DNA of 64,000 bases, taken from G963668345 sp965206025. Its GTDB lineage: Bacteria > Acidobacteriota > Terriglobia > Bryobacterales > UBA6623. This document shows positions 36,077-45,906 of this stretch, piece after piece. The notes beneath the pieces were generated by a model. It was not told the origin of the DNA. It made no database searches and saw only the letters and a list, made by a program, of their open reading frames with translations. The stretch is from contig CBDBIU010000003.1 in NCBI GenBank assembly GCA_965206025.1, forward strand, positions 372,001 through 436,000, written 5' to 3'. The position numbers and the translations under genes are program-made. The first letter of the stretch is position 1. The number at the start of each line of letters is the position of its first letter.

Positions 36077-36253
36077 CTAGTGCTTACTGACAAAAGTTCG
36101 CGTATTTAAAAAGGCCTTTCCCGAAGGATTACAAGGCTCTCTGTCCAACCCGGAAGTGGTTTTTTCACAGAGCGTTCCGAGCCGCGACCGTGAGGGAGCG
36201 GTCCAGTAATTGCCGCCTATAAACGATCGCGAACTTATGGGACCAAGCACTAG
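36077..36253. repeat. family 2 inverted-repeat element, complete copy b
   Basis: A 177 bp element. Both ends, read inward, begin CTAGTGCTT and end AAGTTCGCG; 21 of 26 terminal bases match. The interior carries TCCAACCCGGAAGTGG, GAGCCGCGACCGTGAGG and GGTCCAGTAATTG. It starts 8 bp after the modA stop. No coding capacity. Copies: 35013-35128 (partial) and 39287-39400. Confidence 0.8.
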
Positions 36254-36551
36254 CCCGCTCGTCTCGCGAGGGGGGCTGTGAGCAAACCGGGCCACCGCAG
36301 TGACCGCCACTCTTGGCGGTCCTGGTTTGAAGTTCGGGACGGCAATCCTGCCGGCCCGGCGCGGTTTGCCACTTTTGAATCAGTCTCCCGCGTGCTGCTC
36401 GGGGCGTTTTTTGCGCCTTCCGACCCGACTCTGCCTGCAACCCAATACCTGATTAGTGCGAAAATAGTAATTTAGACACTAGAAGCCTACTTGCCGCCCG
36501 GGCCGGAGGCGATTGTTTCCCATTGGAAGGGACCCTTTCGGAAGAGTCACC
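36254..36551. other. 298 bp gap before the SurA-like gene
   Basis: No gene seen. The plus-strand frame 36278-36475 has no family resemblance. The last 30 bases carry the ribosome-binding site for the following gene. Confidence 0.45.
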
Positions 36552-37736
36552 GTGAAGATCAAAACTTTTGTCGTCTTGTCAGCTTTACTTGGATTTTCGT
36601 CGTCCATCCCGGCGAATGTCGTCATCGTGGAAGAGATCATCGCCAAGATCAATGGCGATATCCTGATGCGATCGGAATACGAGAAGAACCTTCGAGAAGG
36701 GCGCGCCGACGTTGGGAGGCGGCAGGATCTCACCGACGAGCAACGTCAACAGTTCATCGGAGAAGCCGAAAAAAACGCTCTGCGGGATCTCGTCGATCGC
36801 CGACTCTTGATCCAAAAGGCCAACGAGTTCGGCGTCAGCGTCGAGGCGCAGGTGCTCCGCCAACGGGATCGGATGATGAAGGCCAACAGCCTCAAGACGA
36901 TCGAGGAGTTCGAGACCTGGGTCATCGAACAGACCGGCATGACCGCCGAGGACGCGCTGGACCAAATCCGCGGCCACTTCCTGACCCAAGCCATCATCGG
37001 CCAGGAGGTCGGCTCGCGGATCATCATTCCCAGAGATGAAATTGAAGCCTACTACGAAGAGCACAAACAGGAGTTCATGCGCTCCGAGGGGGTGCGGTTG
37101 GCGGAGATTGTCATCTCCACCGAGGACAAGACCGGCGCCGAACTTGCCGCCGTCGAGAAGAAGGCGAAAGACACGCGCAAGCGGCTGCTCAAGGGAGAGC
37201 CTTTCGCCGAGATTGCCCGCCGCGTCTCGGACAACAAACAGAACTCCGAGCAGGGGGGGGACATCGGTATCTGGCGCCGCGGAAAACTCCGCAAAGAGAT
37301 CGAGGACGTGGTATTCGACAAGCCCAGGGGCCACATCACGGACTTGATTGAACTCCCCAACGGCTACCTGATCCTGAAAGTATTTGACAAACACCGTGAG
37401 GGCCTAGCCACCCTGGAGGAGGTTCGCGATGAAATCCACAACCGATTGTCGGGGCCGAAATTCCAGCCCGCCTTTCGGGAGTACCTGAACAAGCTGCGCA
37501 CCGATGCCTATATAGAAATCCGTCCGGGATATATTGACACGGCCGCCGTGGCGGGGAAGGACACCTCTTGGACCGACCCCTCCAAGCTGGCGCCGGTCAC
37601 GACCACCCGCGAAGAGGTGCTGGCCAAGAAAAAGAAACGGCGCCTGCTCTGGGTGATCCCGCTTCCCGGCGGCGGCAAGAACAAGAAGGACAAGGACAAA
37701 GACAAGAACAAGAATCAGGGCCAAGACGGCGAGTAA
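36552..37736 (+). CDS. SurA-like periplasmic peptidylprolyl isomerase
   Basis: I chose the GTG at 36552, preceded by GGAAGAG six bases upstream, which opens directly into a signal peptide (VKIKTFVVLSALLGFSSS, then IPA). That gives 394 residues; an ATG at 36513 would add 13 residues without a signal. A SurA N-terminal domain begins VVIVEEIIAKINGDILMRSE. A parvulin domain occupies about residues 165-275 with GVRLAEIVIST, GEPFAEIARRVSDNKQNSEQ and GGDIGIWRRG. The C-terminus is a Lys/Asp/Asn-rich tail. The family assists outer-membrane protein folding. Confidence 0.9.
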   Translation: MKIKTFVVLSALLGFSSSIPANVVIVEEIIAKINGDILMRSEYEKNLREGRADVGRRQDLTDEQRQQFIGEAEKNALRDLVDRRLLIQKANEFGVSVEAQVLRQRDRMMKANSLKTIEEFETWVIEQTGMTAEDALDQIRGHFLTQAIIGQEVGSRIIIPRDEIEAYYEEHKQEFMRSEGVRLAEIVISTEDKTGAELAAVEKKAKDTRKRLLKGEPFAEIARRVSDNKQNSEQGGDIGIWRRGKLRKEIEDVVFDKPRGHITDLIELPNGYLILKVFDKHREGLATLEEVRDEIHNRLSGPKFQPAFREYLNKLRTDAYIEIRPGYIDTAAVAGKDTSWTDPSKLAPVTTTREEVLAKKKKRRLLWVIPLPGGGKNKKDKDKDKNKNQGQDGE

Positions 37737-37776
37737 ATGGGCAGCGCCAACCCAAGCACCCCTGGCTTCCTCAACA

Positions 37777-38904
37777 ATGGCCGCGAAAACCCGATACATC
37801 CGCGACCTGCGGCCCAATGAGACCGTCACCGACTACTTCCTCGTTCAGTCGAAAGATGTCCGCCTAAAAAAGGACGGCGATCCCTATCTGTCCCTGGTCC
37901 TGTCGGACCGTACCGGCCGCCTCGAGGCCAAGATGTGGGAGGGGATCGAGGAAGTCGTCGGCACCTTCGACAGCGCTGACTTCATCAAGCTACAGGGCCT
38001 GACGCAGATTTACCGCCAGCGGCCGCAAATCACGGTTCAGCGGCTGCGACGGGCCGAGGAATCAGAGGTCCGCCTGGCCGATTACCTTCCCCACACCGAG
38101 AAGAACGTCGACGAGATGTTCAGCGGGCTGCTGGCCACCGTCGGCGGGATGCAAAACCCCCACTTAAAAGGCCTGCTCGAGGCGTTTCTCGAGGACGAAG
38201 AAATCGCGGCCCGGCTGAAGACAGCTCCGGCGGCCAAGTCGCTGCACCACGCTTTCATCGGCGGGCTGCTCGAACACATCACCTCCTTGCTCGAGTTGGC
38301 GAGCCGGGTGGCCCCCCACTACGAGTTGATCGATCAAGACCTGCTGACGACGGGCATCGTGCTTCATGATCTGGGGAAGATCTATGAACTCGACGCTCAG
38401 CGGACCTTTGACTACACCGACGAAGGACGTCTGCTCGGCCACATCACGATCGTGCTTCGCTTGCTGGACCGCCAATGCGCTGCCATCGAGGACTTCCCCG
38501 CAAAGTGGAAACTGTTGGTGGAGCACATGATTTTGAGCCACCACGGCAAATACGAGTTCGGGTCTCCCAAGCTGCCTTCGTTTCCCGAAGCCCTGACGCT
38601 TCACTATCTCGACGATCTCGATTCCAAGCTGGAAAACATGCGCGCCGCGCTCGCCGACTCCCCGGTTGAAGACAGTGACTGGACGGCCTACAGCCGCTCA
38701 CTCGAACGTTTCGTGCTTAACAAGGAAAGGTTTCTAGCCCACTCGGACGACCCAACAGAAAGCCGGTCCGCCGAGCAGGCATCTGTGACCGGGCCATCCT
38801 CCGCCGACCGTCGGCCCGCCGCACCCCCAGCTCTGCGAGACACGCCCGGTGATCTTTTCAACGACAACATTGAATCGGCCACAACAGGGAGAGAAGACCG
38901 ATGA
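37777..38904 (+). CDS. 3'-5' exoribonuclease YhaM-family protein (OB fold plus HD domain)
   Basis: A 375-residue cytosolic protein. Residues of about 10-95 form an OB-fold nucleic-acid-binding domain (YFLVQSKDVRLKKDGDPYLS, RTGRLEAKMWEG). Residues of about 155-320 form an HD phosphohydrolase domain: LHHAFIGGLLEHITSLLEL, GIVLHDLGKIYEL and ILSHHGKYEFGS provide the metal-binding histidines and aspartates. This architecture matches YhaM/Cbf1, a 3'-5' exoribonuclease. The last 60 residues are a variable, probably disordered tail. Its stop overlaps the start of the BlaI-type gene (ATGA), so the two are coupled. Confidence 0.88.
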   Translation: MAAKTRYIRDLRPNETVTDYFLVQSKDVRLKKDGDPYLSLVLSDRTGRLEAKMWEGIEEVVGTFDSADFIKLQGLTQIYRQRPQITVQRLRRAEESEVRLADYLPHTEKNVDEMFSGLLATVGGMQNPHLKGLLEAFLEDEEIAARLKTAPAAKSLHHAFIGGLLEHITSLLELASRVAPHYELIDQDLLTTGIVLHDLGKIYELDAQRTFDYTDEGRLLGHITIVLRLLDRQCAAIEDFPAKWKLLVEHMILSHHGKYEFGSPKLPSFPEALTLHYLDDLDSKLENMRAALADSPVEDSDWTAYSRSLERFVLNKERFLAHSDDPTESRSAEQASVTGPSSADRRPAAPPALRDTPGDLFNDNIESATTGREDR

Positions 38905-39290
38905 CTTCAATCGTTCCACAACCCGCGCCCCGCCGGCTGCTGCCGCCCCTCGAGCTTGAGGTCATGAAGTCGCTGTGGGAGATGGAGAACGCCACGGTGG
39001 GCCAGACGCAAGCTCACTTGCGGGCAACGCGGTTGCTGGCTTATACGACCGTCTTGACCCTCCTCGATCGGCTGGCCAAGAAGGGGGCCGTGCGGCGGGA
39101 AAAACAAGGACGCGGCTATGTCTACTCACCCGTGCTTACCCGCGATGACGCCCTCGTCGTCGCTCTCGACCGGCTGATGCACGATTTCTTCGAAGATTCC
39201 CCGGCACAGCTGCTCGACTATTTGGAGAATCGCCAACCGACTGCCGCCGACCCCTCGGAAATGCGACCGATCGACTCGGTGCTGCTCTAG
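38901..39290 (+). CDS. BlaI/MecI-family transcriptional repressor
   Basis: A 129-residue winged-helix regulator: LPPLELEVMKSLWEMENATV, LLAYTTVLTLLDRLAKKGAV and EKQGRGYVYSPVLTRDDAL are family hallmarks. It starts 4 bp before the end of the YhaM-like gene. No BlaR1/MecR1-type sensor peptidase is nearby, so it is an orphan; many orphan members control respiratory, copper or antibiotic genes. The downstream efflux operon is one possible target. Its stop TAG (39288-39290) is part of the terminal CTAG of a repeat element, so the end of the protein may have been set by that insertion. Confidence 0.9.
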   Translation: MTSIVPQPAPRRLLPPLELEVMKSLWEMENATVGQTQAHLRATRLLAYTTVLTLLDRLAKKGAVRREKQGRGYVYSPVLTRDDALVVALDRLMHDFFEDSPAQLLDYLENRQPTAADPSEMRPIDSVLL

Positions 39291-39400
39291 TGCTTGGTTT
39301 CAAAAGTTCGCGTATTTAAAAAGCCTTTCCCTAGAGACCGCACGCTCGGAAGTAATTTGTTCGCAGAGCCTGCCGAGCCGCGACCGCGAGGGAGCGTCGA
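39287..39400. repeat. family 2 repeat element, copy c, left part
   Basis: Begins CTAGTGCTTGG and TTCAAAAGTTCGCGTATTTA, as in 36077-36253, and keeps AGCCGCGACCGCGAGGGAGCG. The right arm is not recognisable. The terminal CTAG overlaps the stop of the preceding gene. The rest of the 490 bp gap to 39780 has no gene; two loosely similar stretches near 39437 and 39505 (GGTTTCGAC and GGTTTTCGAC context) may be decayed repeat. Confidence 0.7.
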
Positions 39401-39780
39401 TGGGCCTCGCGGTCCACCCAAGGGGATGAAAAAACGGGCGGGTTTCGACGGAGCGGGTCATGGCGTACAGCTAGGCCTGTGCCCCACCCAAAACGGATGA
39501 ATACGAGCAGGTTTTCGACCGAGCGGTCATCAGTAGCCAACGACGGGCGTTTCTCATCGGCGCGGGCCGCGGCGTTAAGCGGACAGAGCCGTGCCCTTCT
39601 CTCGCCGGTTGGGTCAGCGAATAGCGTAGAGGGCGGCACTCGCCTCCCGGCCCGAGTCGAAGCGAATCGCTCATCGCCCAGCACTCCATAATGTCTAGGA
39701 TGGTCTTTTCGAGGGCCTGGTCACGTCTAAAGAAGTGCAATGAAAAGTGCACTATGATAGTCGATCGGGGTGCAAATAGC

Positions 39781-41100
39781 ATGAGCTGCCGTATCCGAGG
39801 AATTGCGGGGTTGCTGACGTTAATGGTTGTGCCGGGAGCCGTGCCCAAAGAGGAGGCTGCGATCTCAGCGGATATCGAAAGGCGGACCGGTCATGGCCTA
39901 CGGTCGGGGCGCGCCCCGGTTGGAGAGCAGCCGCCGTTGCCGCCCGGCGTTTCCTTCGACGACGGTGTCTCCGAGGACGAAGCGGTGGCTGTTGCGCTAT
40001 GGAACAACCCGCAGCTGCGTGCGGCGTTCGCCGACCTCGCCCTGGCCCGCGCCGATCTGGTCGAGGCGGGCGTGCTGGTCAATCCCGACCTTCAACTGCT
40101 GTTTGGCGTTGGCTCGAAGCCTTTCGAACTCTTGTTGGGCGCGCCGCTCCAAGCGTTGTGGCAGCGTCCGAGAAGGGTTGCGGCGGCGAAACTCAACCTG
40201 GAGAAGACGTCGGAAACCCTCGTCCAGCGCGGCCTCGCCCTGGCGCGGGATGTATGTCTGGCGCACGCCGATTACTCCGCGGCCGGCGAGCAAGCGAGGA
40301 TTCACGGCGAGTTGGCGAAACTAACGCGAGAGATCGCGGAACTCACCAAGCATCGGCTGCGAGCGGGCGATATCAGCGAGCTCGATGCCCGCCTCGTTGA
40401 GATCGAAGCTCTCAGAGCGGGCGACCGGATGCAGCAGGCTAGCCAGGAGATCAACATCGCCTGGGAACGGCTTCGACCCCTGATGGGTCTTCCCAAAACC
40501 GGTTCGCGGCCGGGCGTGAGCGAAGCGAAGGTCGAAACCCTCGCCATCGGCGCGACCGACCAGCTGGTCGAGATCGCTGTGTCATCCCGCCCGGATGTGA
40601 GGGCGGCCGAGCTGTCCGTCGAGGCGGCGGGCCGCCGTCTGGGGTGGGAGCGCTCTCGAACGTTAGGCTTTGTAGCCCCTCTGCTCAGTAGCAAAGGCAT
40701 AGGAACTTCGGGGATCAAGACCGGCCCCGGCCTGGCGGTTGAAATTCCGGCGTTTGACCGCAACCAAGGGAAAATCTCCCGGGCCAAGGCGGAAGTCGAG
40801 CAAGCGGCTCTTCGCTACGCCGCGCTCAGGGAGCAAGTCGGATTTGAGGTCGGCCAAGCCGCCGAGCGACTCCGCCAAGCCCAAGACACTCTGGGGCGGA
40901 TTCGTGACGCGCTGTTGCCGGGAATTCGCGAGGCCGTCGGGCTTGCCGAGAAAGCTTATGCGGCGGGCGACATCTCTTACCTCGATAGCCGGCGGGCGAA
41001 GCGTCCGCTGCGCGACTTGGAGATTCGTGAGGCCGAGGCCATCTCGGCCGTGCGGCGAGCGCGCGCCGAGCTTTCTTGGGCCGTGGGGAGACGGCTATGA
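39781..41100 (+). CDS. TolC-family outer membrane efflux protein (CzcC-like)
   Basis: Outer-membrane channel of a tripartite efflux pump. I prefer the ATG at 39781, which opens into a signal peptide (MSCRIRGIAGLLTLMVVPGA), giving 439 residues; the frame extends 30 codons upstream. Two TolC repeats of amphipathic helices are visible: EDEAVAVALWNNPQLRAAFA and later VEIAVSSRPDVRAAELSVEA, with coiled-coil regions between. It is coupled to the adaptor gene by an ATGA overlap. Confidence 0.85.
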   Translation: MSCRIRGIAGLLTLMVVPGAVPKEEAAISADIERRTGHGLRSGRAPVGEQPPLPPGVSFDDGVSEDEAVAVALWNNPQLRAAFADLALARADLVEAGVLVNPDLQLLFGVGSKPFELLLGAPLQALWQRPRRVAAAKLNLEKTSETLVQRGLALARDVCLAHADYSAAGEQARIHGELAKLTREIAELTKHRLRAGDISELDARLVEIEALRAGDRMQQASQEINIAWERLRPLMGLPKTGSRPGVSEAKVETLAIGATDQLVEIAVSSRPDVRAAELSVEAAGRRLGWERSRTLGFVAPLLSSKGIGTSGIKTGPGLAVEIPAFDRNQGKISRAKAEVEQAALRYAALREQVGFEVGQAAERLRQAQDTLGRIRDALLPGIREAVGLAEKAYAAGDISYLDSRRAKRPLRDLEIREAEAISAVRRARAELSWAVGRRL

Positions 41101-42290
41101 CCAATCGTCAAACGCTTTATTGTCTGGGAACTCTTTGGCTGACGTGCGCAGCCTGCGGCGGCCCCGACGCGCAGGCCGGAAAGCAGGCCAAGGTAGCGCC
41201 GGCAAAGATCGATACACGCCGGGTCGGCGAATCTGAGCTCACGACGATCAAGCTCACCGAGCAAGCCCACGCTCGCCTGGGCATTCAGACGGCGGCGGTT
41301 GGTTACAAGCCCGCGCCCGAGTCCTACACGGTTGCCGGCGAGGTTGTCGTCCCGCCGGGGCAGACGGTCCAAGTAGCAGCGCCGGTTGCGGGGAGTTTGC
41401 AGGCCGAGGAGAGCCGGCCTGCGGTCGGAGCCCGTGTCGGCAAAGGTCAGCCGCTTTTTCGCATCGGCCCGTTGCTCTCGGTGGCGCGCAACCTGAGAGC
41501 CGACACCAAAGCGGAGCTCGAAGCGGCGGACGCCCGTTTGGAAGCAGCGCAGGCAAGGCTGGAACGAGCCAAGCGGTTACTCAGTGACCGCGTCGGCAGC
41601 GAGCGGGCGGTGGAAGACGCACGGGAAGCCGAGCGCGTGGCCGCAACGGCGCGCGAGGCGGCCCGGGCGAAGCTCGAGCAGATCGAAAACGCTCCGCTTC
41701 GCTCTGACGTGGAAGTAGTTGTGGCCAGTCCGGTAGAGGGCGTCCTTCGCCAACTTCACGTCGGCCACGAACAAATCGTTGCCCAAGGAGCGCCACTGTT
41801 CGAGGTGGCGAAGCTCGACCCGGTTTGGATTCGCGTGCCGGTGTATTCGGGCGACGTTTCGTTGCTGAGAAAAGGCGCGGCCGCGGAAGTGAAAGCGCTG
41901 AACTCTCCGCCAACGGCCAAGGGACGAACGGCCCGGCCGGTCGAAGCCCCTCCTTCGGCCGATCCCCTGGCGTCGACCAGCGATCTGTTTTTCCAGCTTC
42001 CTAATTCGCAACACCGTCTCAGGCCAGGCGAGCGAGTCAGTGTCTCGATTCCCATGCGGGGGGAAAGCGAATGCCAGCAGGCGCCCTGGAAGTCGATCCT
42101 CTACGACATCCACGGAGGGGCATGGGTGTACAAACAAGTCGAGCCGCTCGTTTATACCCGGCAGCGCGTGATTGTCGATCGCGTGAGCGGCGACATCGCC
42201 TGCTTGGCGGAAGAGATCGCGCCCGGAACCGAAGTCGTGACCGACGGAGCCGCCGAACTGTTCGGCACAGAGTTCGGGGGCGGAAAGTAA
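41097..42290 (+). CDS. efflux RND periplasmic adaptor (CzcB-like)
   Basis: Membrane fusion protein linking the pump to the outer-membrane channel. The ATG at 41097 overlaps the previous stop, giving 397 residues. The N-terminus (LYCLGTLWLTCAACG) looks like a lipoprotein signal. A barrel-sandwich (biotinyl-lipoyl-like) half-motif VQVAAPVAGSLQAEES is followed by a helical hairpin (AELEAADARLEAAQARLERA) and the second half, EVVVASPVEGVLRQLHVG. No metal-binding histidine-rich N-terminus is seen, so the substrate is not certain. Confidence 0.9.
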   Translation: MTNRQTLYCLGTLWLTCAACGGPDAQAGKQAKVAPAKIDTRRVGESELTTIKLTEQAHARLGIQTAAVGYKPAPESYTVAGEVVVPPGQTVQVAAPVAGSLQAEESRPAVGARVGKGQPLFRIGPLLSVARNLRADTKAELEAADARLEAAQARLERAKRLLSDRVGSERAVEDAREAERVAATAREAARAKLEQIENAPLRSDVEVVVASPVEGVLRQLHVGHEQIVAQGAPLFEVAKLDPVWIRVPVYSGDVSLLRKGAAAEVKALNSPPTAKGRTARPVEAPPSADPLASTSDLFFQLPNSQHRLRPGERVSVSIPMRGESECQQAPWKSILYDIHGGAWVYKQVEPLVYTRQRVIVDRVSGDIACLAEEIAPGTEVVTDGAAELFGTEFGGGK

Positions 42291-42293
42291 GCC

Positions 42294-45200
42294 GTGACCT
42301 GGCTCGTTAGGACGGCTCTGCGCTTGCGAGTGGCCATCGCCGCCGCTGCCATCGTGCTGATGGTGGCCGGCATCCGCTCGGTGCGTCAGGCGCCTCTCGA
42401 CGTTTTTCCGGAATTCGCCCCGCCGCGAGTCGAAATTCAAACCGAAGGCCCCGGCCTCTCGTCCGAAGAAGTCGAGACGCTGATCACCGTTCCCATCGAA
42501 AATGCGCTGAACGGAATCCTAGGGGTTGATACGATCCGCTCCAAGAGCGTGCTGGGCCTCTCCTCCGTGGTCCTCTATTTCGAGACGGGGACCGATCTGC
42601 TGCAGGCGCGACAGCTCGTTCAGGAGCGAGTGGCCACGCTGAGCGGCCAACTGCCCGCCGTTTCGCGAACACCGGTTATCTTGCCTCCGCTGTCGGCGAC
42701 CAGCCGCGTCCTCAAGGTCGGGCTGTCGTCGAATAAGCTTTCTCAGGTCGAGTTGAGCACACTGGCGCGCTGGACAATCCGGCCTCGATTGATGGCCATT
42801 CGAGGCGTGGCGAATGTCGCCATCTGGGGCCAGCGGGACAGGCAGATTCAGGTGCTTGTGGACCCCGAGCGCCTGCGCGATCACCAAGTCACGCTCGACC
42901 AGGTGGTCCGCGCGACCCGAGGCGCCGTCACGCCCGCCGGCGGCGGGTTCATCGACACGCCTAACCAAAGATTGGCCGTGAGGCATCTTCCCACGGTGTA
43001 CGTCGCGGAGGACTTGCGGCGCGTGCCGGTCGCCTATCGCAACGGCGCGCCGCTCGAACTCGGCAAGGTAGCCGACGTCGTCGAGGGCTTTCCGACGCCG
43101 ATTGGAGACGCGGTGATCAATGACGGTCCGGGGATCTTATTGATCGTCGAAAAACAACCGACGGGCAACACCCTCGACGTTACCCGCGATGTAGAGCAAG
43201 CCCTGGAGGCGCTGCGCCCCGCCTTGGCCGACGTGGAGGTTGACTCGACGATCTTTCGGCCGGCGACCTTCATCGAAATGTCGATCGATAACCTCCAGCA
43301 GGCCCTCTTCTTCGGCTGCTTGCTGGTGGCGGCCGTTCTGGCCGTCTTCCTTCTGGAATGGAGGACGGCTCTCATCAGCTTGACGGCGATTCCGCTGTCG
43401 CTGATCACCGCCGCCGTTGTCATTCATCTTTTGGGGCGAAACGATCAATACGATGGTCCTGGCCGGGCTGGCGATCGCCCTCGGCGAAGTCGTCGACGAC
43501 GCCATCATTGATGTGGAGAACATCACCCGCCGTCTTCGGCTGAACCGCGAGGCGGGATCGCCGGAATCGCCCTTCCAGGTGGTACTGAAAGCGTCGCTCG
43601 AAGTAAGGAGCGCGGTCGTTATAGCAAGCCTGATTGTCGTCCTGGTGTTCGTCCCCGTTTTCCTGCTCGAAGGGCTGGCCGGCTCGTTCTTTCGACCTTT
43701 GGCGGCCAGCTACATCTTGGCGGTGCTTGCCTCGCTGCTGATAGCTCTGACACTCACCCCGGCGCTTTGCCTCATTCTGCTGCGGGGAAGGGCTGTCGAG
43801 CGGCCGGAGCCGGGCTTGCTCCGAGCTTTGAAGCGCCGCTATCGGTCGTTTCTAGTGATGCTGCTTGACCACCCGCGCCGATCGGTTGCCGCGTTAGCGG
43901 TGATCTTCGTGGTCACCGCTCTGGCGATTCCCTTTCTGGGGGAGGAATTCCTGCCCGATTTTCAGGAATATGACTTCCTGATGCACTGGGTCGAAAAGCC
44001 GGGAACGTCGATCGACGCCATGCTGCGCATCACGATCCAAGTGAGCAAGGAGCTGCGAGCGATCCCGGGCGTGCGGAACTTCGGAGCTCACATCGGCCGC
44101 GCCGAGGTCGCCGACGAAGTCGTCGGACCGAACTTCACCGAACTCTGGATCAGTCTCGACCCGTCGGTCGCCTATCAACAGACCGTGGCGAAGATCCAGG
44201 AGGTGGTCGATGGATATCCCGGACTGTACCGGGACGTGCTGACCTATCTGCGAGAGCGCATCAAAGAAGTTCTGACCGGCGAGAGCGCCGCTATCGTCGT
44301 AAGGCTATACGGTCCTGAACTTGAGGTCTTGCGTCCGAAAGCTCAGGAGGTCGCTCGAGCCATGGAGGGCGTTCCGGGCGTCGCCGATCTGCAGGTCGAA
44401 CAGCAGACACTGATTCCTCATGTGGAAGTGCGAGTGTTGCCGGAGGCGGCGAGGCGATTCGGCTTGACCTCGGGCGAGTTGCGCGCGACGGCGGCGACCA
44501 TGATTCAGGGCACGAAGGTCGGTGAAATCTACGACCGGCAGAAGATCTTCGATGTCACTGTCTGGGGAGTGCCCGAAGTCCGCCGTGACCTGGGAGCGTT
44601 GCGGGCCCTTCGCCTCGATACGCCCTCGGGGGCGAACATCCCCCTGCGCGATGTGACCGACATCCGCATTGCGCCGACGCCGAATTCGATTACCCACGAG
44701 AACGGGTCGAGGAAGATCGACATCACCTGCAACGTCCGCGGCCGGGACCTGGGATCGGTCGCCCGTGAGATCGAGGAGGCCGTGCTGGGCGTCGAGTTCG
44801 ACCGCGGGTATCACCCTGAGATCCTGGGCGAGTACGCTGCCCGCAGGCAAGCAAGAAACCGTCTTCTGCTTTTGGCGGGACTGTGCTTATTCGGCATCGT
44901 CGTGATTCTCTACTCCGACTTCCAGTCCAGCCGGCTGGCCTTGCTGCTGGTGCTGAGTCTCCCGTTTGCGTTGGTCGGCGCGGTGTGGAGCGCTTTCCTG
45001 AGCGGCGGCGTTTTGTCGCTTGGCTCTCTGGTCGGTTTCGTGACGGTCATCGGGATTGCCGCCAGAAACGGCATCATGCTGGTAAGCCACTACCAGCACT
45101 TGCAAAGGGAAGAAGGTGAATCCTTCGGGCCCGACCTGATTCTGCGCGGAGCGGAAGAGCGGCTGGCGCCGATCCTGATGACGGCGTTGACCACCGCTCT

Positions 45201-45372
45201 GGCACTGATGCCCATTGTGATCGGCGGCAACAGGCCGGGCCAGGAAATTGAGCATCCCATGGCGGTGATCATCGTGGGGGGCCTGGTCACATCGACGATC
45301 CTGAACCTGCTCTTGATGCCCGTGCTCTATCAGTCGGTCGCCCGAGAGGCGGGTCCCCTAGACGAACGGTAG
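42294..45372 (+). pseudogene. CzcA/HME-RND efflux pump gene with one +1 frameshift
   Basis: Inner-membrane pump. The frame opens with GTG at 42294 (MTWLVRTALRLRVA) and reads normally through the first periplasmic domain to AIPLSLITAAVVIHL at 43430. The protein then continues in the next frame as WGETINTMVLAGLAIALGEV, with the TM4 proton-relay acids in GEVVDDAIIDVENI. Removing one T from the run at 43429-43432 restores a 1025-residue pump, the normal size. Both halves are otherwise intact. The cause is a sequencing or assembly indel, a recent inactivation, or, less likely, recoding. Substrate is probably a metal cation (HME class), by similarity only. Confidence 0.88.
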
Positions 45373-45616
45373 CGCCGGTCGGCGGCAGCAGGGTCATGGT
45401 GCGGCGATGAGTCGCAGGGCTTGGCCCTCACCGCCGCCACACGGCCCGAGCCCCGCCCCGCTCGTCACGCTTCTTGCAGCCTTGCCGGGGGCCGTGATAG
45501 CATCGAATTGAACGCTGTTCGGCCCGCTCGAAGGGCCAAAACCATACGGCGGTAAGCCTTCCGCGCGTTGGCTGACTTCCCGCCCGAAAGCCGTTTCGCC
45601 GTTCTCCACCCACTGC

Positions 45617-45694
45617 GGGGGCGTAGTTCAGCTGGTTCAGAACGCCGGCCTGTCACGCCGGAGGTCGCGGGTTCGAATCCCGTCGCTCCCGCCA
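45617..45694 (+). tRNA. tRNA-Asp(GTC)
   Basis: A complete cloverleaf. The acceptor GGGGGCG pairs with CGCTCCC, with one G-T. The D-arm region is TTCAGCTGGTTCAGAA. The anticodon stem CCGGC/GCCGG holds loop CTGTCAC with anticodon GTC. The T-arm is GCGGGTTCGAATCCCGT. The CCA end is encoded (45692-45694). Confidence 0.97.
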
Positions 45695-45906
45695 ATATCC
45701 TCAGTCACTTGGGCAGCTCTCTGGGTAGGAGTCAGAGGACCGTGACCAGTGTTGTAGCGATTCGCTACTGAATCTGCGTTACACCTCGCCGCGGCGATCG
45801 CTCTCGCCTTTGCTCCAGAACCTAAGCCGGGTGGGAGCCTCCCCTTCCCGCCTGTTGCCTTCCCCCAGAATTGTGACGTCCTGGTTTCTGAACTCAACCC
45901 AACTCG

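Noticed and set aside
39420..39545. Possible tandem repeat (GGTTTCGACGGAGCGG and GGTTTTCGACCGAGCGG)
   Set aside because: The two units are diverged and unevenly flanked; too weak to call beyond decayed repeat sequence.
43417..43440. Programmed +1 frameshift in the pump gene
   Set aside because: A CTT-T slip context exists, but there is no in-frame stop, rare codon or internal Shine-Dalgarno to drive it, and pumps of this family are not recoded. An indel is the simpler explanation.
45465..45695. A minus-strand frame containing a translated AGATGFEPATSGVTGR-type sequence
   Set aside because: This is the familiar artefact of translating the reverse strand of a tRNA gene, here tRNA-Asp.
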